Shown: positions 14,990 to 22,625, counted from the stretch's first letter. The stretch is DNA of 32,053 nucleotides from Verrucomicrobiota bacterium (GCA_003218945.1 QHPE01000169.1:1-32053); one strand, 5' to 3'. Program-made: numbers and translations. The notes: generated from the letters alone by a model not told the origin.

Positions 14990-16471
14990 TTAGCTTTTCG
15001 CGGCTTCGGTTTTTCGCTGCAGTGCGTTTACGATCGCGCGCGCTTCGTCTGTCATCTTGATCAACTCCGGCCAGGGACGGTGATAATTTTCGCCCGGCAA
15101 TTTGCGCGTGGCGTCGAATCCCATGTGTGAGCCGATATTTTGTTGGCTCGGCGCGTGATCGAGCGAGTCGCTTGGATTTTTAATTATCGTCGTATCCCGA
15201 GCAGGATCGGTGTTTGCGCACAATCGAAACAGCACATCGCTCGTGTTGTGTACATCGCAATCTTCGTCCACAGCGACGATGTACTTGCTGAACATCATCT
15301 GGCCCATGCCCCAGAGGCCATGCATCACTTTGAAAGCTTGATAGGGGTATTGCTTTCGGATGCTGACGAAAACCAGATTGTGAAAAACGCCTTCGGCCGG
15401 CAAGGTCATGTCGACGATTTCCGGAAAATTCATCTTGAAGACCGGCAAAAGAATTCGGACACAGGCGTCGCCGATGTAGAAATCTTCCATCGGGGGTTTG
15501 CCGACGATGGTTGTAGGGTAAATCGCGTCGTGTCGGTGTGTGATCGCGGTCAAATGGAAAACGGGATAATCTTCGACCGCAGTGTAAAAACCCGTGTGAT
15601 CACCAAACGGTCCTTCCGGTTGCATCTCGCCCGGTTGAACATAGCCTTCCAGAACGAAATCAACGTCTGCCGGCACATCCAGGTCGACCGTTTTGCACCG
15701 AATCAGCTCGATTGATTTCCGTCGCAGGAATCCGGCAAACAACAGTTCGTCCAAGCCGTCGGGCAAGGGCGCGGTCGCCGCGAACGTATAAACCGGATCG
15801 CCACCCAGAGTAACAGCGACCGGCATGCGCTCACCGCGTTCGTAGTAGCGCTTGCCGTGGCGCGCTCCGACTTTATGAACTTGCCAGTGCATTCCGGTGG
15901 TGCGCTCGTCATAGATTTGCATCCTGTAAATGCCCACATTGCGCGCGCCTGTTTCCGGATCGTCCGTGTGCACATTCGGTAGGGTAATGAAACGCCCGCC
16001 GTCTTTTGGCCAGCATTTAAGGATCGGAAGATCGCCGAGCGAAAAACCTTCACCACCCTCGATCGTATGCACTACTTCCTGACATGGCGCATCACGCACT
16101 GATTTCGGGCGGGCATGGAGCAAATGAATTCCCTGTTTCAATAGGTTCCAGCCTTCTCGCAGATCGTTCGGCGGTTTTGCCTTCAGGATGAGCTGAATTT
16201 CGCGCGCGACGTCCTGGATATCCGGAACTTGTAACGCCATGGCCATGCGGCGCCGCGATCCCATGGTGTTAATAGCAACCGGAAATTCGGATGGCTTTCC
16301 ATCTACGATCGGATGCTCGAACAACAGCGCTTTGCCGCCGCCGGGCGATTTCATCTCGCGATCGGCCCATTCGGCGATCAGCAATTCGGTATCGACCGGG
16401 ACGGCGATGCGTTTCAGTTCGCCAGCTTGTTCCAGAGCATCGAGGAAATGTGTAAATGAGCGATAAGCCAT
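14990..16471 (-). CDS. ubiD: UbiD-family prenylated-FMN-dependent decarboxylase
   Basis: A 493-residue protein matching UbiD in length and order. It has an N-terminal YRSFTHFLDALEQAGELKRIAVPVDTELLIAE domain, NVGIYRMQIYDERTTGMHWQVHKVGARH (prFMN-binding strand with the conserved Arg), and GDPVYTFAATAPLPDGLDELLFAGFLR. QPEGPFGDHTGFYT carries the acidic residues of the Glu-Arg-Glu site, and HNTSDVLFRLCANTDP and HMGFDATRKLPGE sit near the C-terminus. UbiD enzymes decarboxylate aromatic or unsaturated acids using a cofactor made by UbiX, which is not in the window. The ubiquinone/menaquinone role is inferred; a related pathway decarboxylase is possible. A menG/ubiE methyltransferase lies 10 kb away. 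Start ATG 16471 (MAYRSFTHFL) is canonical. The protein is cytoplasmic. Confidence 0.9.
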   Translation of the reverse strand: MAYRSFTHFLDALEQAGELKRIAVPVDTELLIAEWADREMKSPGGGKALLFEHPIVDGKPSEFPVAINTMGSRRRMAMALQVPDIQDVAREIQLILKAKPPNDLREGWNLLKQGIHLLHARPKSVRDAPCQEVVHTIEGGEGFSLGDLPILKCWPKDGGRFITLPNVHTDDPETGARNVGIYRMQIYDERTTGMHWQVHKVGARHGKRYYERGERMPVAVTLGGDPVYTFAATAPLPDGLDELLFAGFLRRKSIELIRCKTVDLDVPADVDFVLEGYVQPGEMQPEGPFGDHTGFYTAVEDYPVFHLTAITHRHDAIYPTTIVGKPPMEDFYIGDACVRILLPVFKMNFPEIVDMTLPAEGVFHNLVFVSIRKQYPYQAFKVMHGLWGMGQMMFSKYIVAVDEDCDVHNTSDVLFRLCANTDPARDTTIIKNPSDSLDHAPSQQNIGSHMGFDATRKLPGENYHRPWPELIKMTDEARAIVNALQRKTEAAKS

Positions 16472-16535
16472 TGATTAGACCCGCCTAAATATTCATGTGT
16501 CACGTGCAATAGTGCGACAGAATTTTTGATCGGCT

Positions 16536-16976
16536 CTAGCGCGAAGCGATGTATTGGAAGGACACAACTCTGCGGTTGGCGAAAGTAACTACTTTGCCAG
16601 GATAAGGGACGCTTGGCGGGAAACAGGAATCACAAAACGGTTGATACAAAGGCGCTCCGAAATATGGGTCCCACGGGCCGCAATATGGATACGGGTAAGT
16701 AGCGTAGTAAGTATAAAGCCAGGTTTCTATCGGATTGCCGCCCACGTTCCCCATAATTTTTCGATCAGGCGAACCCCAGGCCAGCCACGCAGCGGTTCGC
16801 GACATCCCGGCGCGAATTTTTCCCTGACTCACTAGCGCCTGGTCTCGGTGCGAAAGACTCTGGTAAAGGTCTGGATGCTCAGAAATTCGCGTTTCGGGCG
16901 TTGAGCAATTCGTGAGAATGAGCGCGCCCGCCAAGAGGCCGAGGATCGAGATACGAAGGAAAAACCGACGCTTCAT
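16536..16976 (-). CDS. Lipoprotein with BamE/SmpA-like motif, paralog 1
   Basis: A 146-residue lipoprotein. The signal peptide MKRRFFLRISILGLLAGALILTNC ends in a lipobox-like LTNC. The mature protein has HPDLYQSLSHRDQALVSQGKIRAGMSRTAAWLAWGSPD, which resembles the BamE/SmpA core (G-x-I-x-x-G-M-s, then W-G-x-P). A Pro/Tyr/Cys-rich middle (YPYPYCGPWDPY) and a VTFANRRVVSFQYI end follow. BamE supports the outer-membrane beta-barrel machine, but this is only a motif resemblance and function is unassigned. It is the downstream member of a tandem pair with 17026..17451, about 49 bp apart. The region overlaps no other gene. Confidence 0.8.
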   Translation of the reverse strand: MKRRFFLRISILGLLAGALILTNCSTPETRISEHPDLYQSLSHRDQALVSQGKIRAGMSRTAAWLAWGSPDRKIMGNVGGNPIETWLYTYYATYPYPYCGPWDPYFGAPLYQPFCDSCFPPSVPYPGKVVTFANRRVVSFQYIASR

Positions 16977-17025
16977 GTTCCGAGCAAATCACACCTCGCA
17001 CCAGCTTGGCAAGCCAAACGCGGCG

Positions 17026-17451
17026 TTAAAGCGGCGGTGGCGATGGCAGGTAGCGGTAGAATACAACTCTGCCGTTTGAGAAAGTGACTCCTCTGGATGG
17101 ATACACGAACTTTGGCGGGATATAGGACGAGTCGAATGGCCCATAGTAGTACGGTCCGCCGTAGCTGGGCGGTGTTTCGTAACGCAGATAGACCCACGTC
17201 TCGTCATGACTATCGCCCACGTTGGCAGGAATCTTTTGATCTGGCGTACCCCAGGCCAGCCACACGGCGTCCGTGATCATACCCAGACGAATCTGGCCTT
17301 GACTGACCAGGGACTGGTCTCTCGACGAGAGACGATGATATATTTCAGGATGTTGCGAAATCCGCGCTTCCGTGGTTGCGCAACCGGTGAAAATCAACGT
17401 CCCGGCAGCTATCCCGAATGTCAGCGCGAGGAGGAGAATTCGACGCTGCAT
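17026..17451 (-). CDS. Lipoprotein with BamE/SmpA-like motif, paralog 2
   Basis: A 141-residue lipoprotein, a clear paralog of its downstream neighbour. It has signal peptide MQRRILLLALTFGIAAGTLIFTGC with lipobox FTGC, then HPEIYHRLSSRDQSLVSQGQIRLGMITDAVWLAWGTPD, a Tyr/Pro-rich stretch (YGGPYYYGPFDSSYIPP) and a VTFSNGRVVFYRYLPS end. The shared block HPxxYxxLSxRDQxLVSQGxIRxGM shows recent or selected duplication. The ORF track starts 20 residues earlier (MLNQPPAF...), which would bury the signal peptide, so I use the ATG at 17449-17451. It is divergent from moaA; the 85-bp gap must hold both promoters. Confidence 0.8.
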   Translation of the reverse strand: MQRRILLLALTFGIAAGTLIFTGCATTEARISQHPEIYHRLSSRDQSLVSQGQIRLGMITDAVWLAWGTPDQKIPANVGDSHDETWVYLRYETPPSYGGPYYYGPFDSSYIPPKFVYPSRGVTFSNGRVVFYRYLPSPPPL

Positions 17452-17536
17452 ACGGTGACGATCATATGTTCGCCACACTGAGTCAATGAATGCCGGTGGT
17501 TGATTCAGCATTCCGTTCCCAGTAACGTGTCGCTGG

Positions 17537-18538
17537 ATGCAGGACCATTACGGCCATCGGATTTCGTATCTCCGCGTGTCGATCACCGATCGTTGCAATG
17601 AGCGCTGCACTTATTGCATGCCACAGGAATTGCAGGAGTGGTTGCCACGTCACGAAATTTTAAGCTACGAAGAAATGCTGCGGCTCATTCGCGTCGCCGC
17701 ACAGTTGGGCGTCTCGAAACTGCGAATTACCGGTGGCGAACCGCTGACGCGCCGCAACGTGATCGATTTCGTTAGGCGTCTTCCTGATATCGATGGAATC
17801 AGGAGTATCGGTCTGTCGACCAATGGGACATTGCTTGTACGCGAAATCACGCCAGGGCAGACTATGGCGCAAGCGCTGAACGAGGCCGGCGTTCAATCGA
17901 TTAATGTCTCGCTGGATACTCTTGATCCAACCGTTTATTCGCAGATCACCGGGCGGGATTTCCATGGCCAGGTGCTTGGTGGAATCGACGCGGCCATCGA
18001 CGCGGGCTTCGATCAGATTAAATTGAATACAGTCCTCATGCGGGGCTGTAACGAGGATCAACTGTTGCCGTTGATCGAATTTGCCGCGGCGCGAAACCTG
18101 GTTCTTCGATTCATAGAAATGATGCCGGTGAGCACCAGAGAAGTTCTGAACGAGAGCAATTTCATGTCGGTACTGGAAGCAAAAAGGTTCATCGAATCAG
18201 CCTACGGAAGTCTGATTCCGGAGAGGGAATTTCGCACAAATGGTCCCGCCACTTACTATCAAGTTCCAGGACGCGCGCAGCGCATTGGTTTCATCGGCGC
18301 AATGACGAACCTGCATTTCTGCGAGAGCTGCAACAAGCTGCGGCTTACGTGCGATGGAAAGCTACGCCCGTGTCTTGGCAGCTATCTGGAGTTCGATATC
18401 ATGCGACCGCTGCGTGCAGGTGCGAATGATCAACAGTTAAAGCAGTTCTTTCTCGATGTGGTCGAACGAAAGCCGCGGGAACATGAGTTCCGAAATAACT
18501 ACCAGCCGAATCGCAAAATGATTGCCATTGGCGGGTGA
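17537..18538 (+). CDS. moaA: GTP 3',8-cyclase MoaA (molybdenum cofactor, step 1)
   Basis: A 333-residue radical SAM enzyme converting GTP to 3',8-cyclo-GTP in molybdopterin synthesis. The SAM cluster motif CxxxCxxC is Cys20, Cys24 and Cys27 (DRCNERCTYCMP). The GGEPL SAM motif is at ~66-70. The second cluster is Cys262-xx-Cys265 with Cys279 (FCESCNKLRL...RPC), the canonical CX2CX13C. The C-terminus ends in the functional GG tail (KMIAIGG). All catalytic features are intact. Start ATG 17537 (MQDHYGHRISYLRVSITDRC) places the first cysteine normally. It is cytoplasmic and the first gene of a moaA-moaC-moaB run on the same strand, interrupted only by a repeat element. Confidence 0.97.
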   Translation: MQDHYGHRISYLRVSITDRCNERCTYCMPQELQEWLPRHEILSYEEMLRLIRVAAQLGVSKLRITGGEPLTRRNVIDFVRRLPDIDGIRSIGLSTNGTLLVREITPGQTMAQALNEAGVQSINVSLDTLDPTVYSQITGRDFHGQVLGGIDAAIDAGFDQIKLNTVLMRGCNEDQLLPLIEFAAARNLVLRFIEMMPVSTREVLNESNFMSVLEAKRFIESAYGSLIPEREFRTNGPATYYQVPGRAQRIGFIGAMTNLHFCESCNKLRLTCDGKLRPCLGSYLEFDIMRPLRAGANDQQLKQFFLDVVERKPREHEFRNNYQPNRKMIAIGG

Positions 18539-18547
18539 ACTATCCGC

Positions 18548-18638
18548 GTCATGTCGAGCGAAGTCGAGACATCCCGTTGCGTTAAGGTCCGTGCCGCCGC
18601 GGGGTTCCTCGACTTCGCTTCACTCCGCTCGGAATGAC
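18548..18638. repeat. Intergenic element with inverted GTCATxxCGAGCG ends
   Basis: The left arm starts GTCATGTCGAGCGAAGTCGAG. The right arm is the complement of GTCATTCCGAGCGGAGTGAA, followed by GCGAAGTCGAGGAA. The two arms are imperfect inverses around a GC-rich centre. The termini match the 5631-5759 element. Its end overlaps an in-frame ATG of moaC. Confidence 0.8.
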
Positions 18639-18642
18639 GAAA

Positions 18643-19122
18643 ATGAAACGACTCAGTCACATCAGTTCGGATGGTCGCGTCCAAATGGTTGATGTTTCGG
18701 CGAAGCCGCTGAGCAAGCGAATAGCTGTTGCCTGTGGCAAGATCCGGCTCCAGCGCGAGACGCTCGACTTGATCGCGAAAGAAGAGATCGCGAAAGGCAA
18801 CGTGTTCGCCACCGCCCGCATTGCCGGGATTCAGGCTGCCAAGCAAACCGCGCAACTGATCCCGCTTTGTCACACTCTGCCGCTGGGTGAGGTGAAGATC
18901 GAGATTGTTACATCAAACAGAGGTGCGGAGGTGAAATGCACCGCGCGCACAATTGCGCAGACGGGAGTGGAAATGGAGGCTCTTGTCGGCGTCACCGCTG
19001 CGCTGCTCACGATTTACGACATGTGTAAAGCGATGGACAGACAGATGAGCATTTCCGATGTCCGTTTGTTGCAAAAAACGAAAAAACCCGCGCGATCGAA
19101 CACGAGTGAAGTTTTGGAGTAA
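18643..19122 (+). CDS. moaC: Cyclic pyranopterin monophosphate synthase MoaC
   Basis: A 159-residue MoaC, full length. The start MKRLSHISSDGRVQMVDVSAKPLSKRIAVA is canonical. KTAQLIPLCHTLPLGEVKIE follows at the active site. GVEMEALVGVTAALLTIYDMCKAMDRQMSISDVRLLQKTKK is at the C-terminus. MoaC converts 3',8-cyclo-GTP to cyclic pyranopterin monophosphate, the step directly after MoaA. The ORF track begins at ATG 18634, three codons earlier, inside the end of the repeat element. I choose the second ATG because it matches the family N-terminus. The stop is 7 bp before moaB. The protein is cytoplasmic and acts as a hexamer in known relatives. Confidence 0.96.
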   Translation: MKRLSHISSDGRVQMVDVSAKPLSKRIAVACGKIRLQRETLDLIAKEEIAKGNVFATARIAGIQAAKQTAQLIPLCHTLPLGEVKIEIVTSNRGAEVKCTARTIAQTGVEMEALVGVTAALLTIYDMCKAMDRQMSISDVRLLQKTKKPARSNTSEVLE

Positions 19123-19123
19123 C

Positions 19124-19128
19124 GGAGG
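19124..19128 (+). promoter_or_regulatory. Ribosome binding site of moaB/mog
   Basis: GGAGG lies immediately upstream of the ATG at 19130 and selects it over the earlier in-frame start at 19058 inside moaC. It is one of the few strong Shine-Dalgarno sequences in the window. Confidence 0.7.
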
Positions 19129-19129
19129 A

Positions 19130-19657
19130 ATGAGCAGTAAGCACGACTCCAGCACTCCGATAAGCGAAGGCTCCAATCATATAACCGTTGGCATCATCAC
19201 CATCTCCGATCGCGCCAGTGCGGGAGATTATGATGATCTGGGCGGACCAGCTGTGAAAAAAGCCGCGCAGAAGGCGGGCTGGCAAGTGTTGGCGGAAGCG
19301 ATTGTGCCGGATGACGCGGCCCGAATCCAAGAGACCATTCGATCATTTGGCAAACAAGGCTGCGGGTTAATCCTGACGACGGGCGGAACCGGTATCGGCC
19401 CACGGGATGTTACGCCGGAAGCAATTCGCGCCATGATGCGTGTGGAATTACCGGGATTTGGAGAAGTGATGCGCGCGGAGTCGATGAAAATTACGCCCAA
19501 CGCCATTCTCTCACGCAACTTGGCCGCGGTTGTCGATCACGCTCTGGTGATCGCACTTCCGGGTAAACCCAGCGGAGCTGTGGAGTGCCTCAGTTTTGTA
19601 CAAAGCGCAATCCCACATGGCGTCGCGGTAGCGCAAGGCACGCCGACATCGTGCTGA
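19130..19657 (+). CDS. MoaB/Mog family molybdenum cofactor protein
   Basis: A 175-residue protein of the MogA/MoaB (MoCF-binding) family. It has TVGIITISDRASAGDYDDLGGP at the N-terminus, GCGLILTTGGTGIGPRDVTPEA carrying the GTGIGPRD site, and PGKPSGAVECLSFVQSAIPH near the end. Mog adenylylates molybdopterin before metal insertion; MoaB paralogs have similar folds with less certain activity, so I leave the symbol open. The start is set by GGAGG 2 bp upstream of the ATG and a 7-bp spacing from moaC, which argues for coupled expression. A short polar leader (SSKHDSSTPISEG) precedes the fold. It is cytoplasmic and converges with the M23 peptidase gene. Confidence 0.92.
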   Translation: MSSKHDSSTPISEGSNHITVGIITISDRASAGDYDDLGGPAVKKAAQKAGWQVLAEAIVPDDAARIQETIRSFGKQGCGLILTTGGTGIGPRDVTPEAIRAMMRVELPGFGEVMRAESMKITPNAILSRNLAAVVDHALVIALPGKPSGAVECLSFVQSAIPHGVAVAQGTPTSC

Positions 19658-19672
19658 AATTTTCAGCGAAAC

Positions 19673-20674
19673 TCAATCGGGCCAAATCAGCAATCGCATG
19701 AGCTGCGCGCCATAGTTTGTGAGGTGCGCGTTGCCTTGATGGCCGGCAACGATGTCGCGAGTCAAATAGGAATATTCGGTGGGAGTCTTCCTGACAAAGC
19801 TTAGCTCGGGCTGTGCCGAGGCCGCGAACGAGACTTCCCACGATCCACCGTTTCGTTTTGCTGCTGGAAGCATCCACGGATAAAGCTGTGATAAATCGAA
19901 GTGCCGCGCCTTTGGCAAGGCGACTTTGTAGAACGTCTCTTCGTGGTTGAGAAATTCGGGGATGGTGAGCGCCGGATTGCTTCTGAGCGTCAAATAAAGC
20001 CGTGCGACATCGAGGCCTGCGAGGTTCATGCCGTTATAGATGCCGTGGCGATTGGGATCATTTCGAAAAAATGTGTCGTACCAGGCTTCGAATTGACGGC
20101 TGAACATCAGGCACAATTCCAGATGGAGGTGCGCGCGCTCGCGGTTTATGCCTGTTCCGGTGTAACCCATCACGCCGATGCGCTGTGCGCGCCTCACCGG
20201 TTCGCCAGGTTTCACCGCGATCGAACTGAGATGTCCGTACAGACTGTAATAATTCGAGCCGTCCCAAGGATGCTCAATCACGACGTATTTCCTGTAGTTT
20301 GAGTAGCCCGGCACGACATTGACGTGCGCGACTTTGCCATCGGCGACTGCGCGCACTTCGTCGAGCGGTTCGCCGTTTGCATCGCGATGCAGGCAGCGAA
20401 TGTCGATTCCTTCGTGAAAGCGAGTGTAAACGACGCCGGCCGCAGTGTCTTTGGGATCACGTACAAACCCGTATTGGCCACCCTCCCACGGCGTCGATTT
20501 CACGCCCTGGTAATCGCGCTCGATGTATTGGTAAAAGGCCGGGCCGTCTCCCGAAAACAGGGCGTCGTTGTCCGTTGGCAGAACAAGATCGAGACCGTGG
20601 TTTTGGGCAGTCTGAACGCTCATCGAAGCTGACAAATAATAAGCGAACACAATCGCTGCGAATAACAGTCGCAT
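19673..20674 (-). CDS. Exported M23-family metallopeptidase
   Basis: A 333-residue protein. The hydrophobic start RLLFAAIVFAYYLSASMS is a Sec signal. The M23 (LytM-type) catalytic core spans ~80-190. Zinc ligands are His87 and Asp91 in RFHEGID and the HxH of AHLHLEL (182-184), with YGHLSS between. Family members cleave peptidoglycan cross-links in the periplasm, or serve as activators. The C-terminal ~140 residues (NLAGLDVARLYLTLRSNP..., PELSFVRKTPTEYSYL) form an extra region that I do not recognise. All metal ligands are present, so it is likely active. It ends 15 bp from the moaB stop and is followed upstream by another exported-protein gene only 14 bp away, probably an operon. Confidence 0.88.
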   Translation of the reverse strand: MRLLFAAIVFAYYLSASMSVQTAQNHGLDLVLPTDNDALFSGDGPAFYQYIERDYQGVKSTPWEGGQYGFVRDPKDTAAGVVYTRFHEGIDIRCLHRDANGEPLDEVRAVADGKVAHVNVVPGYSNYRKYVVIEHPWDGSNYYSLYGHLSSIAVKPGEPVRRAQRIGVMGYTGTGINRERAHLHLELCLMFSRQFEAWYDTFFRNDPNRHGIYNGMNLAGLDVARLYLTLRSNPALTIPEFLNHEETFYKVALPKARHFDLSQLYPWMLPAAKRNGGSWEVSFAASAQPELSFVRKTPTEYSYLTRDIVAGHQGNAHLTNYGAQLMRLLIWPD

Positions 20675-20688
20675 GGAGGATCAACCGG

Positions 20689-21156
20689 TTAGCGTTTTCG
20701 TCGACCGATGAAGCGCCAATCTTTTTTCATTACTTCAATGTCCGCGGCAGCCAGCCCGGAAGGGATGTAAATCTTGCCGTCCGATACGCGCTTGTCGATT
20801 TGCAGTTCGGTAATTAGTCGGCCGTTGATCAAAACGAAAAGAAAACCGCCGCGGCGCTCAAGGCTTAAGGTATCGAGCACGACGCGCCCGTGCTCGTCGA
20901 GCTGAAACAGTGCGCCGAATGTTCCATCCGGCGCCGGGTACGGTGCAAACGCGACGACGTCGTGCTCGGTTATCCATGGTAACTTTTGGATGGCGACATC
21001 CTTACCGGAAGATCGCGCGCGCGTGGACATTGAGAACACATCCGTATCGTGAGGGTTTGCCTGTGCGTGTACGCGAAATGTGCAATGTCGTTGTTTCGCG
21101 ATGGCCAAAGTCAGCGCAACCGTCAGGCAAAGCGCCAGCACGCCGAGAGTTCTCAT
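20689..21156 (-). CDS. Exported or membrane-anchored protein of unknown function
   Basis: A 155-residue protein starting MRTLGVLALCLTVALTLAIA, a signal peptide or N-terminal anchor. The rest is soluble, with GTFGALFQLDEHGRVVLDTLSLERRGGFLFVLINGRLITELQIDKRVSDGKIYIPSGL. This block loosely resembles the P1-like beta domain of SecD (a FxLxxxGxxxLxxLT...GxxLxIxLxGxxIxxPxI pattern), but the similarity is only visual and the full SecD is absent. The track starts 11 residues earlier (MNSRMVWPSTS); ATG 21156 gives the better signal peptide. It lies 14 bp upstream of the M23 peptidase gene, hence likely co-expressed. The 90-bp gap to the divergent BsuPI gene holds the promoters. Confidence 0.7.
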   Translation of the reverse strand: MRTLGVLALCLTVALTLAIAKQRHCTFRVHAQANPHDTDVFSMSTRARSSGKDVAIQKLPWITEHDVVAFAPYPAPDGTFGALFQLDEHGRVVLDTLSLERRGGFLFVLINGRLITELQIDKRVSDGKIYIPSGLAAADIEVMKKDWRFIGRRKR

Positions 21157-21246
21157 AGAGGTTGACGGCCAAACCATTCGCGAGTTCATAAAGGGTTTGA
21201 CAGGAATTTTGCAACCCAGAAAAGTTTCGGCGCTGTTTAGGCCTTC

Positions 21247-21780
21247 ATGAAGCGCCGCATTGTTTTCCTCGCAGTGGTAGTCTTTGTGGCTGCCGGCATG
21301 TTCGGTCAGGACGTCGCGCCGACGCCCACGCCGGCGCGAAAACGAGGTTGGTTAAGCCGCATTCTGCATCCGTTTTCTCCAAACGTCGTCCCGCAATACA
21401 AAGATCCGCGGCTGCGTGGACTCGCTCTCGATTTACAAATCACGCCGCAAACCGTGAAGCTATCCGAAGTCCGCCAACTCAGCGTGAAACTGACGCTCGC
21501 AAATCTCTCCAAGCGCCCCGTGGGGCTCGATTTTCCGACCAGCCAGCGGATCGAAATCTATCTGATGAATTCCGCGGGCGAGGTTTTGACAAAGTGGTCT
21601 GAGAATCATGCGATCGTGGAGAAGCCTGCGACAATATTAATCAATCCGTCCGAGCGGATCGAGTACAATGAAACAATCTCAACTCGCGAGCTTACGCCCA
21701 ACAAGGTGTTTATCGCCGAGGTTTTCTTCCCTCAATATCTGGAGCTGCGAATTCGGCAAAAGTTCCTGGCGGTGCCGTGA
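21247..21780 (+). CDS. Exported BsuPI-like (proteinase-inhibitor fold) protein
   Basis: A 177-residue protein with a Sec signal peptide (MKRRIVFLAVVVFVAAGMFGQ, cleavage near FGQ-DVA). A PTPTPARKRG linker follows, then a beta-sandwich with LTLANLSKRPVGLDFPTSQRIEIYLMNSAGEVLTKWSEN. This is the BsuPI core (loss of hydrophobic packing between DFPTxQ and the G-x-x-x-W-S strand). BsuPI was named for a Bacillus intracellular proteinase inhibitor. Exported versions in Gram-negatives have no demonstrated role, so inhibition is not claimed. The C-terminus closes with AEVFFPQYLELRIRQKFLAVP. The TGA stop overlaps the next repeat. It is divergent from the 20689 gene. Confidence 0.78.
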   Translation: MKRRIVFLAVVVFVAAGMFGQDVAPTPTPARKRGWLSRILHPFSPNVVPQYKDPRLRGLALDLQITPQTVKLSEVRQLSVKLTLANLSKRPVGLDFPTSQRIEIYLMNSAGEVLTKWSENHAIVEKPATILINPSERIEYNETISTRELTPNKVFIAEVFFPQYLELRIRQKFLAVP

Positions 21781-21840
21781 TGGAGTAATGGAGTACCTGA
21801 GTCGTGGCTTCTGAACTTCAACGCCCCAAGACTCCATTAC
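21778..21840. repeat. TGGAGTA-type inverted-arm element, second copy
   Basis: The left arm GTAATGGAGT (21785-21794) has a perfect inverse ACTCCATTAC at 21831-21840. The left flank TGATGGAG starts over the stop codon of the BsuPI gene. The GTG start of the following PHP gene (21804) falls in the loop. The word set resembles 11890-11969. Confidence 0.65.
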
Positions 21841-22625
21841 CGCTGTTTTCCGACTACCACACCCACCCACAGGGCCATCGGGTACAGCGGTACACACAGG
21901 CGCTGCTTCAGCCCTGGGCGGATTCGGCGCGCAGAGTAGGGCTCAAGGATATCGCGTTTACCGATCACGACCGTTACCACGCAGGAATTGAGTTCGATGA
22001 AATCGATCAGTTGCGGGAACGAAATCAGGACTTACGAATCCGCGCCGGGATCGAGTTGGATAACGATCCGATCCATTCAGCGGCGGGCCGTAAATGGATC
22101 GAACAGCATTGGGACAAGCTCGACTTTGTTTTGGGCTCCGTGCATTTTCTGGATCGTGCCGATCAGATGTTCGACAGCGTGCCGGAGGGTGCCGCGCAAT
22201 TCGACGGCCGGGATATTGACGCGATGTATGCCGATTACTTCCGACGTATTCGCGAACTAGTAGAGACAGGGCTGGTCGATTGCCTTGCCCATTTGGATTT
22301 AATCAAGATCCACGGTCATCGCCCGAACGCGGACATAGCCAGTTTGATCGGCGAGACACTTGAAATTGTTCGTCGGCGCAACATCGCGATTGAGCTTTCC
22401 ACCGCCGGCTGGCGCAAGCCAATAAACGAACTCTATCCCAGCGATCCAATTATCGAGCTGGCAATAGGCAAGCGAATTCCGCTCACGACCGCCTCCGACG
22501 CACACTCGCATGTTCAGTTGGGTGAAAACTTTGCGAGGCTCGCGCGCAAGATCAGTGCTTTCGGCGTCCGCCACGTCTGCATTTTCCAAAAGCACAAGCG
22601 CGCCGAGCTACCGCTACAGGTCTAG
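21804..22625 (+). CDS. PHP-family histidinol-phosphatase-like phosphoesterase
   Basis: A 273-residue PHP enzyme: LFSDYHTHPQGH (HxH), GLKDIAFTDHDRYH, RAGIELDNDP, LDFVLGSVHFLDRA, GLVDCLAHLDLIKIHGH, IAIELSTAGWRKP and TTASDAHSHVQLGENF. The complete set of PHP metal ligands, with the GSVHF and LAHLDLI blocks, matches HisK-type histidinol-phosphate phosphatases, the last steps of histidine synthesis in many bacteria. Other phosphomonoester substrates remain possible. It is distinct from the shorter PHP protein at 566..1294. The GTG start at 21804 lies inside a repeat element, and the PHP fold begins only about 14 residues later, so a few N-terminal residues may be wrong. The stop overlaps the convergent DUF72 gene by 12 bp. 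Confidence 0.85.
   Translation: MASELQRPKTPLPLFSDYHTHPQGHRVQRYTQALLQPWADSARRVGLKDIAFTDHDRYHAGIEFDEIDQLRERNQDLRIRAGIELDNDPIHSAAGRKWIEQHWDKLDFVLGSVHFLDRADQMFDSVPEGAAQFDGRDIDAMYADYFRRIRELVETGLVDCLAHLDLIKIHGHRPNADIASLIGETLEIVRRRNIAIELSTAGWRKPINELYPSDPIIELAIGKRIPLTTASDAHSHVQLGENFARLARKISAFGVRHVCIFQKHKRAELPLQV

Noticed and set aside
21197-21202. TTGACA as a -35 box upstream of the BsuPI gene
   Set aside because: No acceptable -10 hexamer lies 16-18 bp downstream.
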